Below the pieces are notes generated by a model that made no database searches, was not told the origin of the DNA, and saw only the letters and a program-made list of their open reading frames with translations. This document shows, in pieces, positions 6,713 to 13,819 of a DNA stretch of 26,565 nt (its first letter is position 1; every line of letters starts with the position of its first letter). Where the stretch lies: contig JBMYXI010000045.1 in NCBI GenBank assembly GCA_049608225.1, positions 1 to 26,565 of the forward strand. The letters run 5' to 3'. Position numbers and translations under genes: made by a program. The DNA is from Parashewanella sp049608225 (GTDB lineage Bacteria; Pseudomonadota; Gammaproteobacteria; Enterobacterales; Shewanellaceae).

Positions 6713-8770
6713 CTAGAAACTTAGCAACACAGAAAGCCAAATTTGACGTCCATACCCCGGTAATCGCTCTCCTACGGCAATGTCTTGTTTCATCGCGCGA
6801 TTATAGCCAGACAGGTGATTGTGATAAGCTTTATCAAACAGGTTGCTAATACCTGCTTTTACTAACCAATTATCGATTTCATAAGCTGCCAACATATCAA
6901 GGGTACCGTAGCCTGCTGTTTGCTGTTCTTTTTGAATTGCTGATACTTTGTCTTGCTTGCTGGCTACGCGCCAAGTTAATTGTCCACGCCATTGCTGTTG
7001 TTGCCAGTTGAGTGCAATTTGCCCTGATAACGGCGCCAAACGATATAAATTATCTTCAATATCAGTGCGTTTACCTCGGGTGTAGCTGGCGAGCATGCTT
7101 AATTGCCAATTCGCCATTAGTTGATAGTTGGCTTCAACATCCATTCCGTATAATCGTGCGTCAGTGTTGGCGAACACTAGTGGTGAAGTATCGCCCATCA
7201 TTTTTGCAACCATCTTTGCTTTCATGTCGGTCAGTGGTATGCCCTGAACATAATCATTAATTGTTTGCCAAAATACTCTGGGACTAATCATTAGTTGGCT
7301 ATTGCTGAAATCAAACCCTAATTCGGCTTGATAAGCGGTTTCTAATTTTAACTCAGTGTTTCCTAGATAAGTACGGCCATCAGCAAGACCTGCTGTTGCT
7401 TGCATAGGCAGCCATAAATAGCGTTGCTGATAGCTCGGGCTAGACTGTTTCCTAGCCAAACTGATGCGCCAATTCATGTCTCGGCTTTGCTCAATGACCC
7501 ACTCAGTAACCAAGTCAATGCCAAATTGGTTGCTACTGCGATCTTGTTGATTAAATCGCTGCATTAAATATTTCAGATTCGGGTTCATCATCGCCATGGA
7601 GTGTGTAACTTTATCAGCATCGAATTGATACTGTTTGGCTCTAACTCCAATTTGTATGCTTTGGCTTTGGTATTGTTCAGACCATTGGCCGTACGCACTG
7701 ATGGTTTGGTTTTTCACGTGGTTAAAATTATCAACAACCATCATTTTGTTATTTGGGTTGGTGATAACGGAATCGTGAATGTTTCGCTGAAAATCAACAC
7801 CGAATAACCAATTGTCTAGATCAAAGGATAGGCTGGCGTCGAGTCCTATACTGTCGGCACGATTATAGCGTGCCATCATCGGCGATTTTACTGGGCGTAA
7901 TAGGGCATTTGACATGCCATGGCGTCCGTTTTGCCAACCAATATGCCAGTTCATTGCTCCCCAGTTAAAGCTGGAGTTTCCCATTAATTTGATTCTGTCA
8001 GAATCAATAAAGTCAATGTCCATAGGTAAAGCGGCACTGGCAGAATTTCCAGTGCGTACGCCTTGATAGCCAATAGAAACTGAGTGGTTATCAGAAAATA
8101 GGTTTAAATATTTTACACCAAATTGCTGCTTATCATAAGTCGAAGGAACAATCTTTCGTCCCCAGCCATCTTCTATTTCATCGCTGCCTTTGGCTTGCTC
8201 AATGTGAAATAAAACCGCCTGAGAATCACCAGCGATGTTGGTTAATGCGCCTAGTTGTGTTTGACGACCATTGTCAGTGAATTGGCCGAGAATATGACTA
8301 AAGTTTTGACCAGTCTCAGCTTCTACAGTATTTACTTTTAAACTGCCTCCAAGTGTGTCGACGCCACTACTAACAGGGGCAATGCCACGCGTCATTTCTA
8401 TGGATTCTGTCATAAGTATACTCGCGTAACTTAATGGTGCATCCATACTGTTTGGACCTGCTCCAGCAAGGGCTAAGCCATCGACTTTAGTCGCAATACG
8501 ACCGCCGTATAAACCACGGTATTGCGCTATTTGACTAACAGGACCATTGGCGTTTACGTTAGCACCGGGAATTGATTTCAATAGATCAGCAATATCACTA
8601 CTTGGCACAGCATAGCTAGGTGTTACCAGTGAATGCTCTGTTAACTCTGTTCTACTATTGATCTGACCGTGAACTTTAATGACTTCATGTACTGGTTTTG
8701 CATCAGCCATGCTATGGCCGCTGATGGCAAACATTGATATAAATACAGCACTAAGTGTTTTGAGGCGCAT
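6713..8770 (-). CDS. TonB-dependent outer-membrane receptor, methionine-rich, copper-receptor-like
   Basis: Outer-membrane beta-barrel importer energised by TonB/ExbBD. It has a signal peptide (residues 1-22, cleavage after SMA). A plug domain at about 45-150 includes the LLKSIPGANV and GLYGGRIATKVDGL segments. The 22-strand barrel finishes in an aromatic residue (WLSVLLSF). The 685 residues suit the family. The plug segment PNSMDAPLSYAS and the many methionines (MAMMNPNLKYLM, KAKMVAKMMGD, KSPMMARY, NNKMMV) recall the OprC/NosA copper receptors. That substrate is inferred, not shown, and other metals or chelates remain possible. AAGGGATG gives a good ribosome site. It is monocistronic: own terminator at 6666-6696, and a perfect palindrome at 8845-8861 upstream that may be its operator. 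Confidence 0.92.
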   Translation of the reverse strand: MRLKTLSAVFISMFAISGHSMADAKPVHEVIKVHGQINSRTELTEHSLVTPSYAVPSSDIADLLKSIPGANVNANGPVSQIAQYRGLYGGRIATKVDGLALAGAGPNSMDAPLSYASILMTESIEMTRGIAPVSSGVDTLGGSLKVNTVEAETGQNFSHILGQFTDNGRQTQLGALTNIAGDSQAVLFHIEQAKGSDEIEDGWGRKIVPSTYDKQQFGVKYLNLFSDNHSVSIGYQGVRTGNSASAALPMDIDFIDSDRIKLMGNSSFNWGAMNWHIGWQNGRHGMSNALLRPVKSPMMARYNRADSIGLDASLSFDLDNWLFGVDFQRNIHDSVITNPNNKMMVVDNFNHVKNQTISAYGQWSEQYQSQSIQIGVRAKQYQFDADKVTHSMAMMNPNLKYLMQRFNQQDRSSNQFGIDLVTEWVIEQSRDMNWRISLARKQSSPSYQQRYLWLPMQATAGLADGRTYLGNTELKLETAYQAELGFDFSNSQLMISPRVFWQTINDYVQGIPLTDMKAKMVAKMMGDTSPLVFANTDARLYGMDVEANYQLMANWQLSMLASYTRGKRTDIEDNLYRLAPLSGQIALNWQQQQWRGQLTWRVASKQDKVSAIQKEQQTAGYGTLDMLAAYEIDNWLVKAGISNLFDKAYHNHLSGYNRAMKQDIAVGERLPGYGRQIWLSVLLSF

Positions 8771-8844
8771 GATGACATCCCTTTTGTTTTGATAACAGAA
8801 TTTTGCGCCTTAGTTAAATTTACAACAAGGTAAAAGCGGTAGGA

Positions 8845-8861
8845 TGCGACACTGTGTCGCA
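8845..8861. promoter_or_regulatory. Perfect palindrome, candidate operator of the TonB receptor
   Basis: TGCGACAC-T-GTGTCGCA has 8-bp arms around one central base. On the minus strand it lies just upstream of a plausible promoter (TTGTTG, 17 bp, CAAAAT) for the TonB receptor, 75-91 bp before its start codon. It does not match the Fur, Zur, CRP or CueR consensus as I know them. A T-rich stretch follows on the plus strand, so a terminator-like role cannot be excluded, but no rightward gene ends here. Confidence 0.55.
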
Positions 8862-8916
8862 TATTTTTTATTAAAAAACATTAACTTAATTGGGTGTGAC
8901 TTTTAATCTAATTGCA

Positions 8917-8930
8917 TTGATGTGGATCAT
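8917..8930. promoter_or_regulatory. FNR/EtrA-type box before the 135-residue unknown gene
   Basis: TTGAT-GTGG-ATCAT matches the FNR consensus TTGAT-N4-ATCAA at 9 of 10 positions. The first half overlaps a -35-like TTGATG (8917-8922) that is 17 bp from TATATT (8940-8945). If that is the promoter, the site would repress. Alternatively the box could activate a start near 8965 from a -41.5 position. The TonB receptor gene is transcribed away on the other side, 147 bp off. Confidence 0.6.
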
Positions 8931-8984
8931 GTATTTCTATATATTTCTGTTTTACAGAATGAAATCTTATAAAGTGGTAAAAGT

Positions 8985-9392
8985 ATGAATGTAGTACCTC
9001 CGTCAGGTTCTGGCGCGCTTGTTGATAGTTTTGTACAACACAATTCCTTTATTAATGGTGCAGCCAGAGTTCAATTTATTCATAATTACCAAATTACAGA
9101 AGGTAAACTATCGTCCTCCGATAAGACTAAATTATATGATGCGTACTTATTTTTTACGGTTAATGCGGAGCTCCATTCATTGGATGAAGCCAAAGCCAAC
9201 GCAAAAAAATGGAACTCAATAGTTTCTAAATACTCTCACCTTGAAAACTTTAAAGTGGTATTTAATACAGCAGAGCAGGATAAAGTAAGGTGCTCGTTAG
9301 TGAGAGGGCAAGAGCAAATACATTGCTGTGATTTCGTTGAGCCACCAAGCATTTTGATGCGAGCACTTCGAAAATATGCTCAATTAATTTAG
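8985..9392 (+). CDS. Unknown 135-residue protein
   Basis: I do not recognise it. It is a soluble protein without a signal peptide, starting with a Pro/Ser/Gly-rich stretch. A central helical part follows (about residues 45-85, with DEAKANAKKW), then a beta-like section and a Cys/His group (KVRCSL ... IHCCDF, about 104-119). It ends in a short basic helix. The ATG at 8985 is preceded by a moderate AAAGTGG site. It is a single gene with an FNR-type box in its upstream region, which suggests control by oxygen. No clear terminator separates it from the tRNA-Leu promoter downstream. Confidence 0.65.
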   Translation: MNVVPPSGSGALVDSFVQHNSFINGAARVQFIHNYQITEGKLSSSDKTKLYDAYLFFTVNAELHSLDEAKANAKKWNSIVSKYSHLENFKVVFNTAEQDKVRCSLVRGQEQIHCCDFVEPPSILMRALRKYAQLI

Positions 9393-9464
9393 TAAAATGT
9401 AGCTAGGTAGTGTTCAAGGTTTCAACAGTTGATCGTTTAATTGCAGGTTTTCAGTGTCCAAGCC

Positions 9465-9492
9465 TTGCCATTTGCTAAACCGTCAGTATAAT
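9465..9492 (+). promoter_or_regulatory. Promoter of tRNA-Leu
   Basis: TTGCCA (9465-9470), a 16-bp spacer and a perfect TATAAT (9487-9492), followed by a GC-containing discriminator (GCCG). It lies about 65 bp before the tRNA, a normal arrangement for a growth-rate-controlled stable RNA promoter. Confidence 0.75.
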
Positions 9493-9557
9493 GCCGTTCC
9501 ATCGCTAGGATGAATGTATAACTCTTTATCTGAAAATAAATGCGGTGACAATACTAT

Positions 9558-9642
9558 GCCTGAGTGGTGGAATTGGTAGACACGTCGGATTCAAAATCCG
9601 ATTTCTTCGGAAGTGACGGTTCAAGTCCGTCCTCAGGTACCA
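9558..9642 (+). tRNA. tRNA-Leu (anticodon CAA)
   Basis: An 85-nt class II tRNA. Acceptor strand GCCTGAG pairs with CTCAGGT (a G-U at the first pair), then A and an encoded CCA. The anticodon stem TCGGA/TCCGA encloses the loop TTCAAAA, so the anticodon is CAA and reads UUG. The long variable arm (about 9606-9616) and T-loop GTTCAAGTC are as expected for leucine. It stands alone with its own promoter and terminator. Confidence 0.97.
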
Positions 9643-9658
9643 TCATCTTTAAGATGAT
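9642..9658 (+). repeat. Perfect inverted repeat at the tRNA-Leu 3' end
   Basis: ATCATCTT-T-AAGATGAT, 8-bp arms starting on the last base of the CCA end. It may be a processing hairpin in the tRNA trailer, ahead of the terminator. Confidence 0.5.
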
Positions 9659-9660
9659 AT

Positions 9661-9684
9661 AAGCCGACGCAAGTCGGTTTTTTT
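9661..9684 (+). terminator. Intrinsic terminator of tRNA-Leu
   Basis: AAGCCGAC, a GCAA tetraloop and GTCGGTTT form an 8-bp stem (with one G-U pair), running directly into a T-tract. It lies 19 bp past the tRNA and fits rightward termination. Confidence 0.88.
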
Positions 9685-9719
9685 GTGTTTGAAATTCGAT
9701 AACCTTATAGATATTACCT

Positions 9720-10352
9720 TTACTGACTGGTTGACAGTATTCCAACCATTGCTACGGCTTCACAGAGCTCATTGTTTCGACTAATTAAATTTGTACCTGA
9801 AGTGTTTTGAAACCATACTAAAAAATCACATTCTGTGTGTTCTACATCTTTAATAAATAACTTAAGTGATTCTCCGTCAGTAATATTATAATTAGAAAAA
9901 GTTGGAAAAAAGGCCAAGCCTAAACCTAGTTGATAACCCGAATGCTCTTGAGAAATAGCAATATCAGCCTTTGCTGAGGTTATCGTTTTATCAATTAATG
10001 ATCTATAACTTTTCCTCCTTTTTTTGGCAAGATAAACCCAAGATTGTTTAGCTTCAGCAATAACATGCCTATCAGCATATTTAAAATATAAATCTAATCT
10101 TCCTCTAAATGTTTTCTTATTATTTTTTTTCGTAACACCAAACTCTTCAAGAGCGTACCCACCGCCTCGCCAAATAGCTCCTGCTAAAGCACCAACATTC
10201 GCTCTTTCATTATACCAAAATAAACCATCCTTACTTTCAGTAGCCTCGATGTAATCCCTATGAACTCTTAGCCAGTTTTCTAAAATTGGTTTTATCCATA
10301 GTAATTCCTTGTTATTAATTTTAATCTTTGCTTTAATTCCAAACAGTTCCAT
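9720..10352 (-). CDS. Orphan protein with a PD-(D/E)XK nuclease-like motif
   Basis: A 210-residue soluble protein. Residues 84-102 contain RGRLDLYF followed by VIAEAKQ. This places D87 and E100-A-K102 on consecutive strands, the spacing and pattern of a PD-(D/E)XK nuclease core, with a possible upstream glutamate at E69/E70. A Lys/Arg-rich helix (KKRRKSYRS, about 110-118) follows, which would suit nucleic-acid contact. The ATG at 10352 has a good AAGGA site. It is a single gene convergent with tRNA-Leu, quite AT-rich, and not an evident part of a restriction or defence operon: no methylase or helicase lies alongside. Nuclease activity is inferred from the motif only, since the superfamily also has inactive and restriction-like members. 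Confidence 0.72.
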   Translation of the reverse strand: MELFGIKAKIKINNKELLWIKPILENWLRVHRDYIEATESKDGLFWYNERANVGALAGAIWRGGGYALEEFGVTKKNNKKTFRGRLDLYFKYADRHVIAEAKQSWVYLAKKRRKSYRSLIDKTITSAKADIAISQEHSGYQLGLGLAFFPTFSNYNITDGESLKLFIKDVEHTECDFLVWFQNTSGTNLISRNNELCEAVAMVGILSTSQ

Positions 10353-10439
10353 CTGCCATCCTTATTAATGAGGCGTGATTTACCAGTGTATCGTCAATGA
10401 CTCTGTCACATTCCCTTTGATGAATATGGTGATTAGTCA

Positions 10440-10769
10440 TTACATGACTTCTTTGCTGTAGCTGTTTTTATCTATATCTATAACTTCAGCTGTTAAGGTC
10501 ACTTGTTCGTAACCTAAGGAAGCTAACTGTTCGATAACAAGACGAGAAAGTTGAAGTTTTTGTTCGTCATTACGACCAGATAAAATTTTCAAGGTTACAT
10601 GAATGAATGCACTGCGTTTAAACCCAATTTGATAGTCTCTAAAGCCTTGTGCGCGTAACTTGATGTCTTTGCTTTGAAATAACCTTGAGGCAAGTGCCGC
10701 TTTTAATACTGCTTCAATCAGTGGTGTTGGGTTAAATTCATCAGAATGTTCAATAATACAGTGGGGCAT
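10440..10769 (-). CDS. 5-carboxymethyl-2-hydroxymuconate isomerase (CHMI) family protein
   Basis: 109 residues beginning MPHCIIEHS, the CHMI/tautomerase start in which Pro2 becomes the catalytic N-terminal proline after Met removal. The rest follows the double beta-alpha-beta layout of the tautomerase superfamily, with basic residues near position 40 (KLRAQGF) and a conserved FIHV segment. Classic CHMI acts in homoprotocatechuate breakdown, but no other gene of that pathway lies here, so the true substrate may differ. It starts 2 bp after the deformylase stop and is probably in the same operon. Confidence 0.85.
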   Translation of the reverse strand: MPHCIIEHSDEFNPTPLIEAVLKAALASRLFQSKDIKLRAQGFRDYQIGFKRSAFIHVTLKILSGRNDEQKLQLSRLVIEQLASLGYEQVTLTAEVIDIDKNSYSKEVM

Positions 10770-10771
10770 GC

Positions 10772-11278
10772 TTATAACTCTCTATTCTTTAAGTGCTTTT
10801 TTACCTTCTTTAGCGCAATTTTCTGTTTTAAAGGCGACAGGTAATCAATAAATAAGTTACCGTGCAAATGGTCGATTTCATGTTGCATAACAATGGCTAA
10901 AAAGTCACTGCTTTCAATAACAATATTTTCCCCATTTCGGTTTAAAGCTTCAACAGTTACTTTTTGAAATCGTTCGACTTTTGCATAGTAATCAGGCACA
11001 GAAAGACACCCTTCTTCCCCCATCACTTTATCGTCACCAGCTACGACTTTGGGATTAACTAAAACTAATGGTTGATCTCTTGCCTCCGATATATCAATAA
11101 CAACAACCGCTTCGGCTCTGCCTACTTGGGTTGCTGCTAAGCCAATCGCATTGTCAGATGAATACATAGTCTCGAGTAGATCATCAATCAAAGTTTGAAC
11201 ATTATTAATATCCTCTACAGGATCGGCGATAGTATTTAAACGAGGATCAGGTGCGGTCAAGATATTTAAAACAGTCAT
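10772..11278 (-). CDS. def: Peptide deformylase
   Basis: Metalloenzyme that removes the formyl group from nascent protein N-termini. All three motifs are present: IGLAATQVG (motif 1, with Ala in place of the usual first Gly), EGCLSVP (Cys metal ligand) and QHEIDHL (two His ligands and the catalytic Glu). From the ATG at 11278 the protein is 168 residues and begins MTVLNILTAPDPRL, as in the family. A reading from 11335 adds 19 residues with no ribosome site. It is not next to fmt or smf as the primary def often is. It may therefore be a second deformylase copy, which cannot be settled from this window. It is followed by the CHMI gene 2 bp later. Confidence 0.95.
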   Translation of the reverse strand: MTVLNILTAPDPRLNTIADPVEDINNVQTLIDDLLETMYSSDNAIGLAATQVGRAEAVVVIDISEARDQPLVLVNPKVVAGDDKVMGEEGCLSVPDYYAKVERFQKVTVEALNRNGENIVIESSDFLAIVMQHEIDHLHGNLFIDYLSPLKQKIALKKVKKHLKNREL

Positions 11279-11399
11279 GTATGCTTTTTCTGGAGTAAAA
11301 AAGGAAGAATACAGTAAATTTGCATGAAACGACATTCAAGCGTGATAGTAGACACTTTCGAAAGAAAAATAACTAGTTGGTGTTTGCTTTTTATTCGAG

Positions 11400-12497
11400 T
11401 TAAACACTTTGAGGGACAGCTAACATTGATAGTGCACCAGATCTTCTTCTTGGTAGTTGGCTTTCATGAGCTAGAAGTTTAAGAAACTGACACTGTGCTT
11501 GATACCATGGCGTGTTGGGCGAATGGTATTCAGAATGCGAGTCTTGCTGCTTACTGGCAGGAATTGATATGGGTTGAGTGGCATCAGGAGAAGTTAAAGG
11601 GCGCAATGATGTGACTTGCCATTTCTCGTTAGCTGTACTTGTCAATTTAGATTCGGTCGTTTCAACCTGTAAAGGTGCTCTCATGTCAGTGAGCTCGATG
11701 GGTAAGGGATGAGACTTCTCAGGATTAACCTTCGACTGCAGCATTAATTCCGCTAAATGGTGATGGCGATTTTGCTGCGTTGATGTGGTTATAGTGACTT
11801 CATTACAATCACCTTTTTTTTCTGATTGACACTTGAGAACTGAGGGTTGGAATTTGGAAGCAATTGGCTGTGCATCGAGTATCTTTGGTTGAGTTTGTGG
11901 AGCTACGGGGGGAATTTTTGTCATAGTTTTTGGTGCTTGAGGCTCTGGGAGTTGATTAAGCACATGCGATGAACTTTCTTGATGGGGCTCTCTGAACTGG
12001 GAGACAAAGTTAAAGTACTCAGCTTTAGAAACTGAACGAATGAGCGAAGTATCGAGATGTTCTGTTAGGCATTGGTGTTTATCCAAAGCTTGAAACGGTA
12101 CCGTTTGTTTACATTGCCTGCAATCTGCTCTCAGGCTGAGGCCATCAAAAAAATCATGTTGTATAGTTTGTTTTTTAAGTGTGAGCCCTAAATTTGATAC
12201 GATAAATTTATGCTTAATTTGTTCTAAAATAAAAACCGCTGTAAGAGATGATGGATCAAGTTGACTATGTTGCCGGTATAGATTTTTACAGTCATATTTA
12301 TTTACACGCTCGTGTTGTAGAAAAGAGCTCAATCTTAATGAACTGTGACATGAATTACAGTGTATTTCGAGTGAGTATTTCTTACCAGAACGGCTAGTAA
12401 ACACGACATCAGATAAAGCATCGCGTTCATTATTAATGCTTTTTTTAATGAGTTTGTTTAGTTCACTTGTTAATGGGTGAGTTCTATTTACTGCCAT
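11400..12497 (-). CDS. Unknown protein with two Cys/His modules and a disordered tail
   Basis: A 365-residue protein I cannot name. Two similar putative zinc-binding modules lie in the N-terminal half. The first is C47-x2-C50-x11-H62-x7-C70. The second is C126-x2-C129-x11-H141-x-C143, with H147 as another possible ligand. The matching C-x2-C-x11-H spacing and the aligned segments (CNSCHSSLRLSSFLQHE, CRQCKQTVPFQALDKHQ) suggest a duplicated C2HC-type finger, reminiscent of TRAF-type or UBZ fingers. Residues about 165-365 are Pro/Gln/Ser/Thr-rich and likely disordered. There is no signal peptide. Two TATAAT-like sequences lie on its strand about 95-113 bp upstream. Zinc binding and a role in protein or nucleic-acid contact are inferred. 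Confidence 0.75.
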   Translation of the reverse strand: MAVNRTHPLTSELNKLIKKSINNERDALSDVVFTSRSGKKYSLEIHCNSCHSSLRLSSFLQHERVNKYDCKNLYRQHSQLDPSSLTAVFILEQIKHKFIVSNLGLTLKKQTIQHDFFDGLSLRADCRQCKQTVPFQALDKHQCLTEHLDTSLIRSVSKAEYFNFVSQFREPHQESSSHVLNQLPEPQAPKTMTKIPPVAPQTQPKILDAQPIASKFQPSVLKCQSEKKGDCNEVTITTSTQQNRHHHLAELMLQSKVNPEKSHPLPIELTDMRAPLQVETTESKLTSTANEKWQVTSLRPLTSPDATQPISIPASKQQDSHSEYHSPNTPWYQAQCQFLKLLAHESQLPRRRSGALSMLAVPQSV

Positions 12498-12591
12498 GCC
12501 TGATTACCGAAACTATTATTACAAAGTAAACGACTTAATCTTTTTAATTTATTAGAAAGGTTAAAGTGCTTTAGTTGTATGAAAGGGACAA

Positions 12592-12610
12592 ATTATAGTG
12601 AAGTATTATA
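12592..12610 (-). promoter_or_regulatory. Candidate -10 elements for the Cys/His protein gene
   Basis: The minus strand reads TATAAT twice (12610-12605 and 12597-12592), 95-113 bp before the start at 12497. No good -35 hexamer lies at the right distance from either, so this is tentative. Confidence 0.35.
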
Positions 12611-12758
12611 GCTAACCTTTTGAATTTATAGGATTAAGCTTTATTCATGGCAAGTTTAACTTGTTACTTATAATGAGTTGGCAAATTCATTATTTAAAAA
12701 TACCTGCCAATTTTATTGGTTTTTGTGAGCCATTTAGATATATAAAAACTTCGAAAGC

Positions 12759-12790
12759 CCATTCATAACAAAATGTTTTGTCATGAATGG
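12759..12790 (-). terminator. Long hairpin just downstream of ubiK
   Basis: CCATTCAT pairs with ATGAATGG, then after one mismatch ACAAAA pairs with TTTTGT around a 2-nt loop. It begins 8 bp past the ubiK stop. No T-run follows immediately on the minus strand (GCTTTCGAAGTTTTT is the closest), so it is a possible but imperfect terminator. Confidence 0.5.
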
Positions 12791-12798
12791 CGGTAAGA

Positions 12799-13056
12799 CT
12801 AACCGATAGATTGCTTTATCAGCGTTTCAAGTTCTGCAATTTGTGCTTCTAATGCTTGAATTTTTTCACGGTTCTTCAAAAGTACGTGTTGTTGTACTTC
12901 AAACTCTTCACGGGAAACAAAGTCCAGCTTCATCAGTTGATTTTGCAAAACTTGTTTACTTTTTTCTTCAAATTCGCCAGCAAATTGCTTGAGGCCAGCA
13001 GGCATATTATCACTGAGTTGTTTTGCAATCTCTTCGATTTTTTTAGGATTAAGCAT
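12799..13056 (-). CDS. ubiK: Ubiquinone biosynthesis accessory factor UbiK (YqiC/BMFP family)
   Basis: 85-residue protein of the BMFP family. It begins MLNPKKIEEIAKQLSDNMP with an amphipathic N-terminal segment, has DFVSREEFEVQ in the middle and a C-terminal coiled coil (ALEAQIAELETLI, about 66-80). UbiK binds UbiJ and assists the aerobic ubiquinone-synthesis complex, and also has membrane-fusogenic properties in vitro. Length and sequence fit closely. It is a single gene here, followed by a hairpin at 12759-12790. It is not next to other ubi genes. Confidence 0.93.
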   Translation of the reverse strand: MLNPKKIEEIAKQLSDNMPAGLKQFAGEFEEKSKQVLQNQLMKLDFVSREEFEVQQHVLLKNREKIQALEAQIAELETLIKQSIG

Positions 13057-13189
13057 GATTCAATCGCCATCTATAAACTTGGTTGTATCATACCTTAGTA
13101 TTGCGTGCGAGAAGAAGTCTCAAGTAATTTTTATTCTGAGCTAAAACGAGTAGTCATTGCGTCTTTTATTTTACACTCAATATGCCAAC

Positions 13190-13684
13190 TTATTCTGAAT
13201 CGCTAGTAGAAACCTGTTCGGCTTCTGTTATGTTTCTCCCTTCTACCTTTGCTAGTTTTCCTTGAGCAACTTGTTTATCAAGCTCTGTTAATGAATTATT
13301 TACCCTTTGGGTAATTTGACGCATTGATCTTGGTACTAGTTTACGAGCTTGCTCGTTATAGACAGTTGTAGGCTTGGATTTAAGCATAGATTTTGGCTGC
13401 TTCATTGAATCTAAACTTACAATTAAATGAGCCTCTAATTGCTTTGCACTGTCACTTTTGTAACCAAAGAAAAATGAAAGTGCCCAATATATGCTACCTT
13501 CTTTCCTAACATTAATCTTTGAACCATGTTTTACAACAGTGTATTTATTAATTGCTTGTGTCTTCTCACACTCAATAATTAAGCAGCCTTCACCTTCGGT
13601 ACTTGGCTTTATTAAGGCTGTACCATCAAACCTTAATTTTTTTTCTTGAATGTCTTGAGTATAAATCTTTCCGAAGTGAACCAT
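13190..13684 (-). CDS. Unknown protein, diverged third member of the local paralogue family
   Basis: 164 residues from the ATG at 13684, which has an ideal AAGGAGG ribosome site; the in-frame ATG at 13708 has none. Residues about 32-105 follow the same scheme as the proteins at 5561-5902 and 6002-6610. A Gly-led beta strand (EGEGCLIIECE) comes first, then a Lys/Tyr-containing strand (INKYTVV), a helical section and an LKSK ending, with nearly equal spacing. Identity is low, so homology is suggested rather than proven. The tail (about 110-164) is charged and helical with an acidic Ser-rich end. It has no signal peptide. The function is unknown. Confidence 0.7.
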   Translation of the reverse strand: MVHFGKIYTQDIQEKKLRFDGTALIKPSTEGEGCLIIECEKTQAINKYTVVKHGSKINVRKEGSIYWALSFFFGYKSDSAKQLEAHLIVSLDSMKQPKSMLKSKPTTVYNEQARKLVPRSMRQITQRVNNSLTELDKQVAQGKLAKVEGRNITEAEQVSTSDSE

Positions 13685-13819
13685 GATGCCCTCCTTAAAG
13701 GTAGACATTCTCTTTGTTTCTACTTTAATCTTAGACCGTTTTTAGCCTAAGTTAGCTATTAGATGAACTATAAATAATGTTATATTTCAGCGGGTCAATT
13801 AACTTAGGAGCTAAGATTA

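Larger units (their letters stand above)
12498..12798. other. 301-bp non-coding interval
   Basis: Very AT-rich. It holds the two TATAAT-like elements at 12592-12610, a 7-bp inverted repeat (ATAATGA ... TCATTAT, 12670-12693) and the long hairpin at 12759-12790 beside ubiK. I see no gene or RNA motif in it. Confidence 0.6.

Noticed and set aside
9554..9745. Open reading frame on the minus strand across tRNA-Leu
   Set aside because: It is antisense to the tRNA and its terminator (VPEDGLEPSLP is the same kind of artefact) and overlaps the true gene end at 9720.
9720..12497. A genomic island inserted at tRNA-Leu
   Set aside because: There is no integrase, no direct repeat of the tRNA 3' end was found, and deformylase follows immediately; only the single nuclease-like gene looks foreign.
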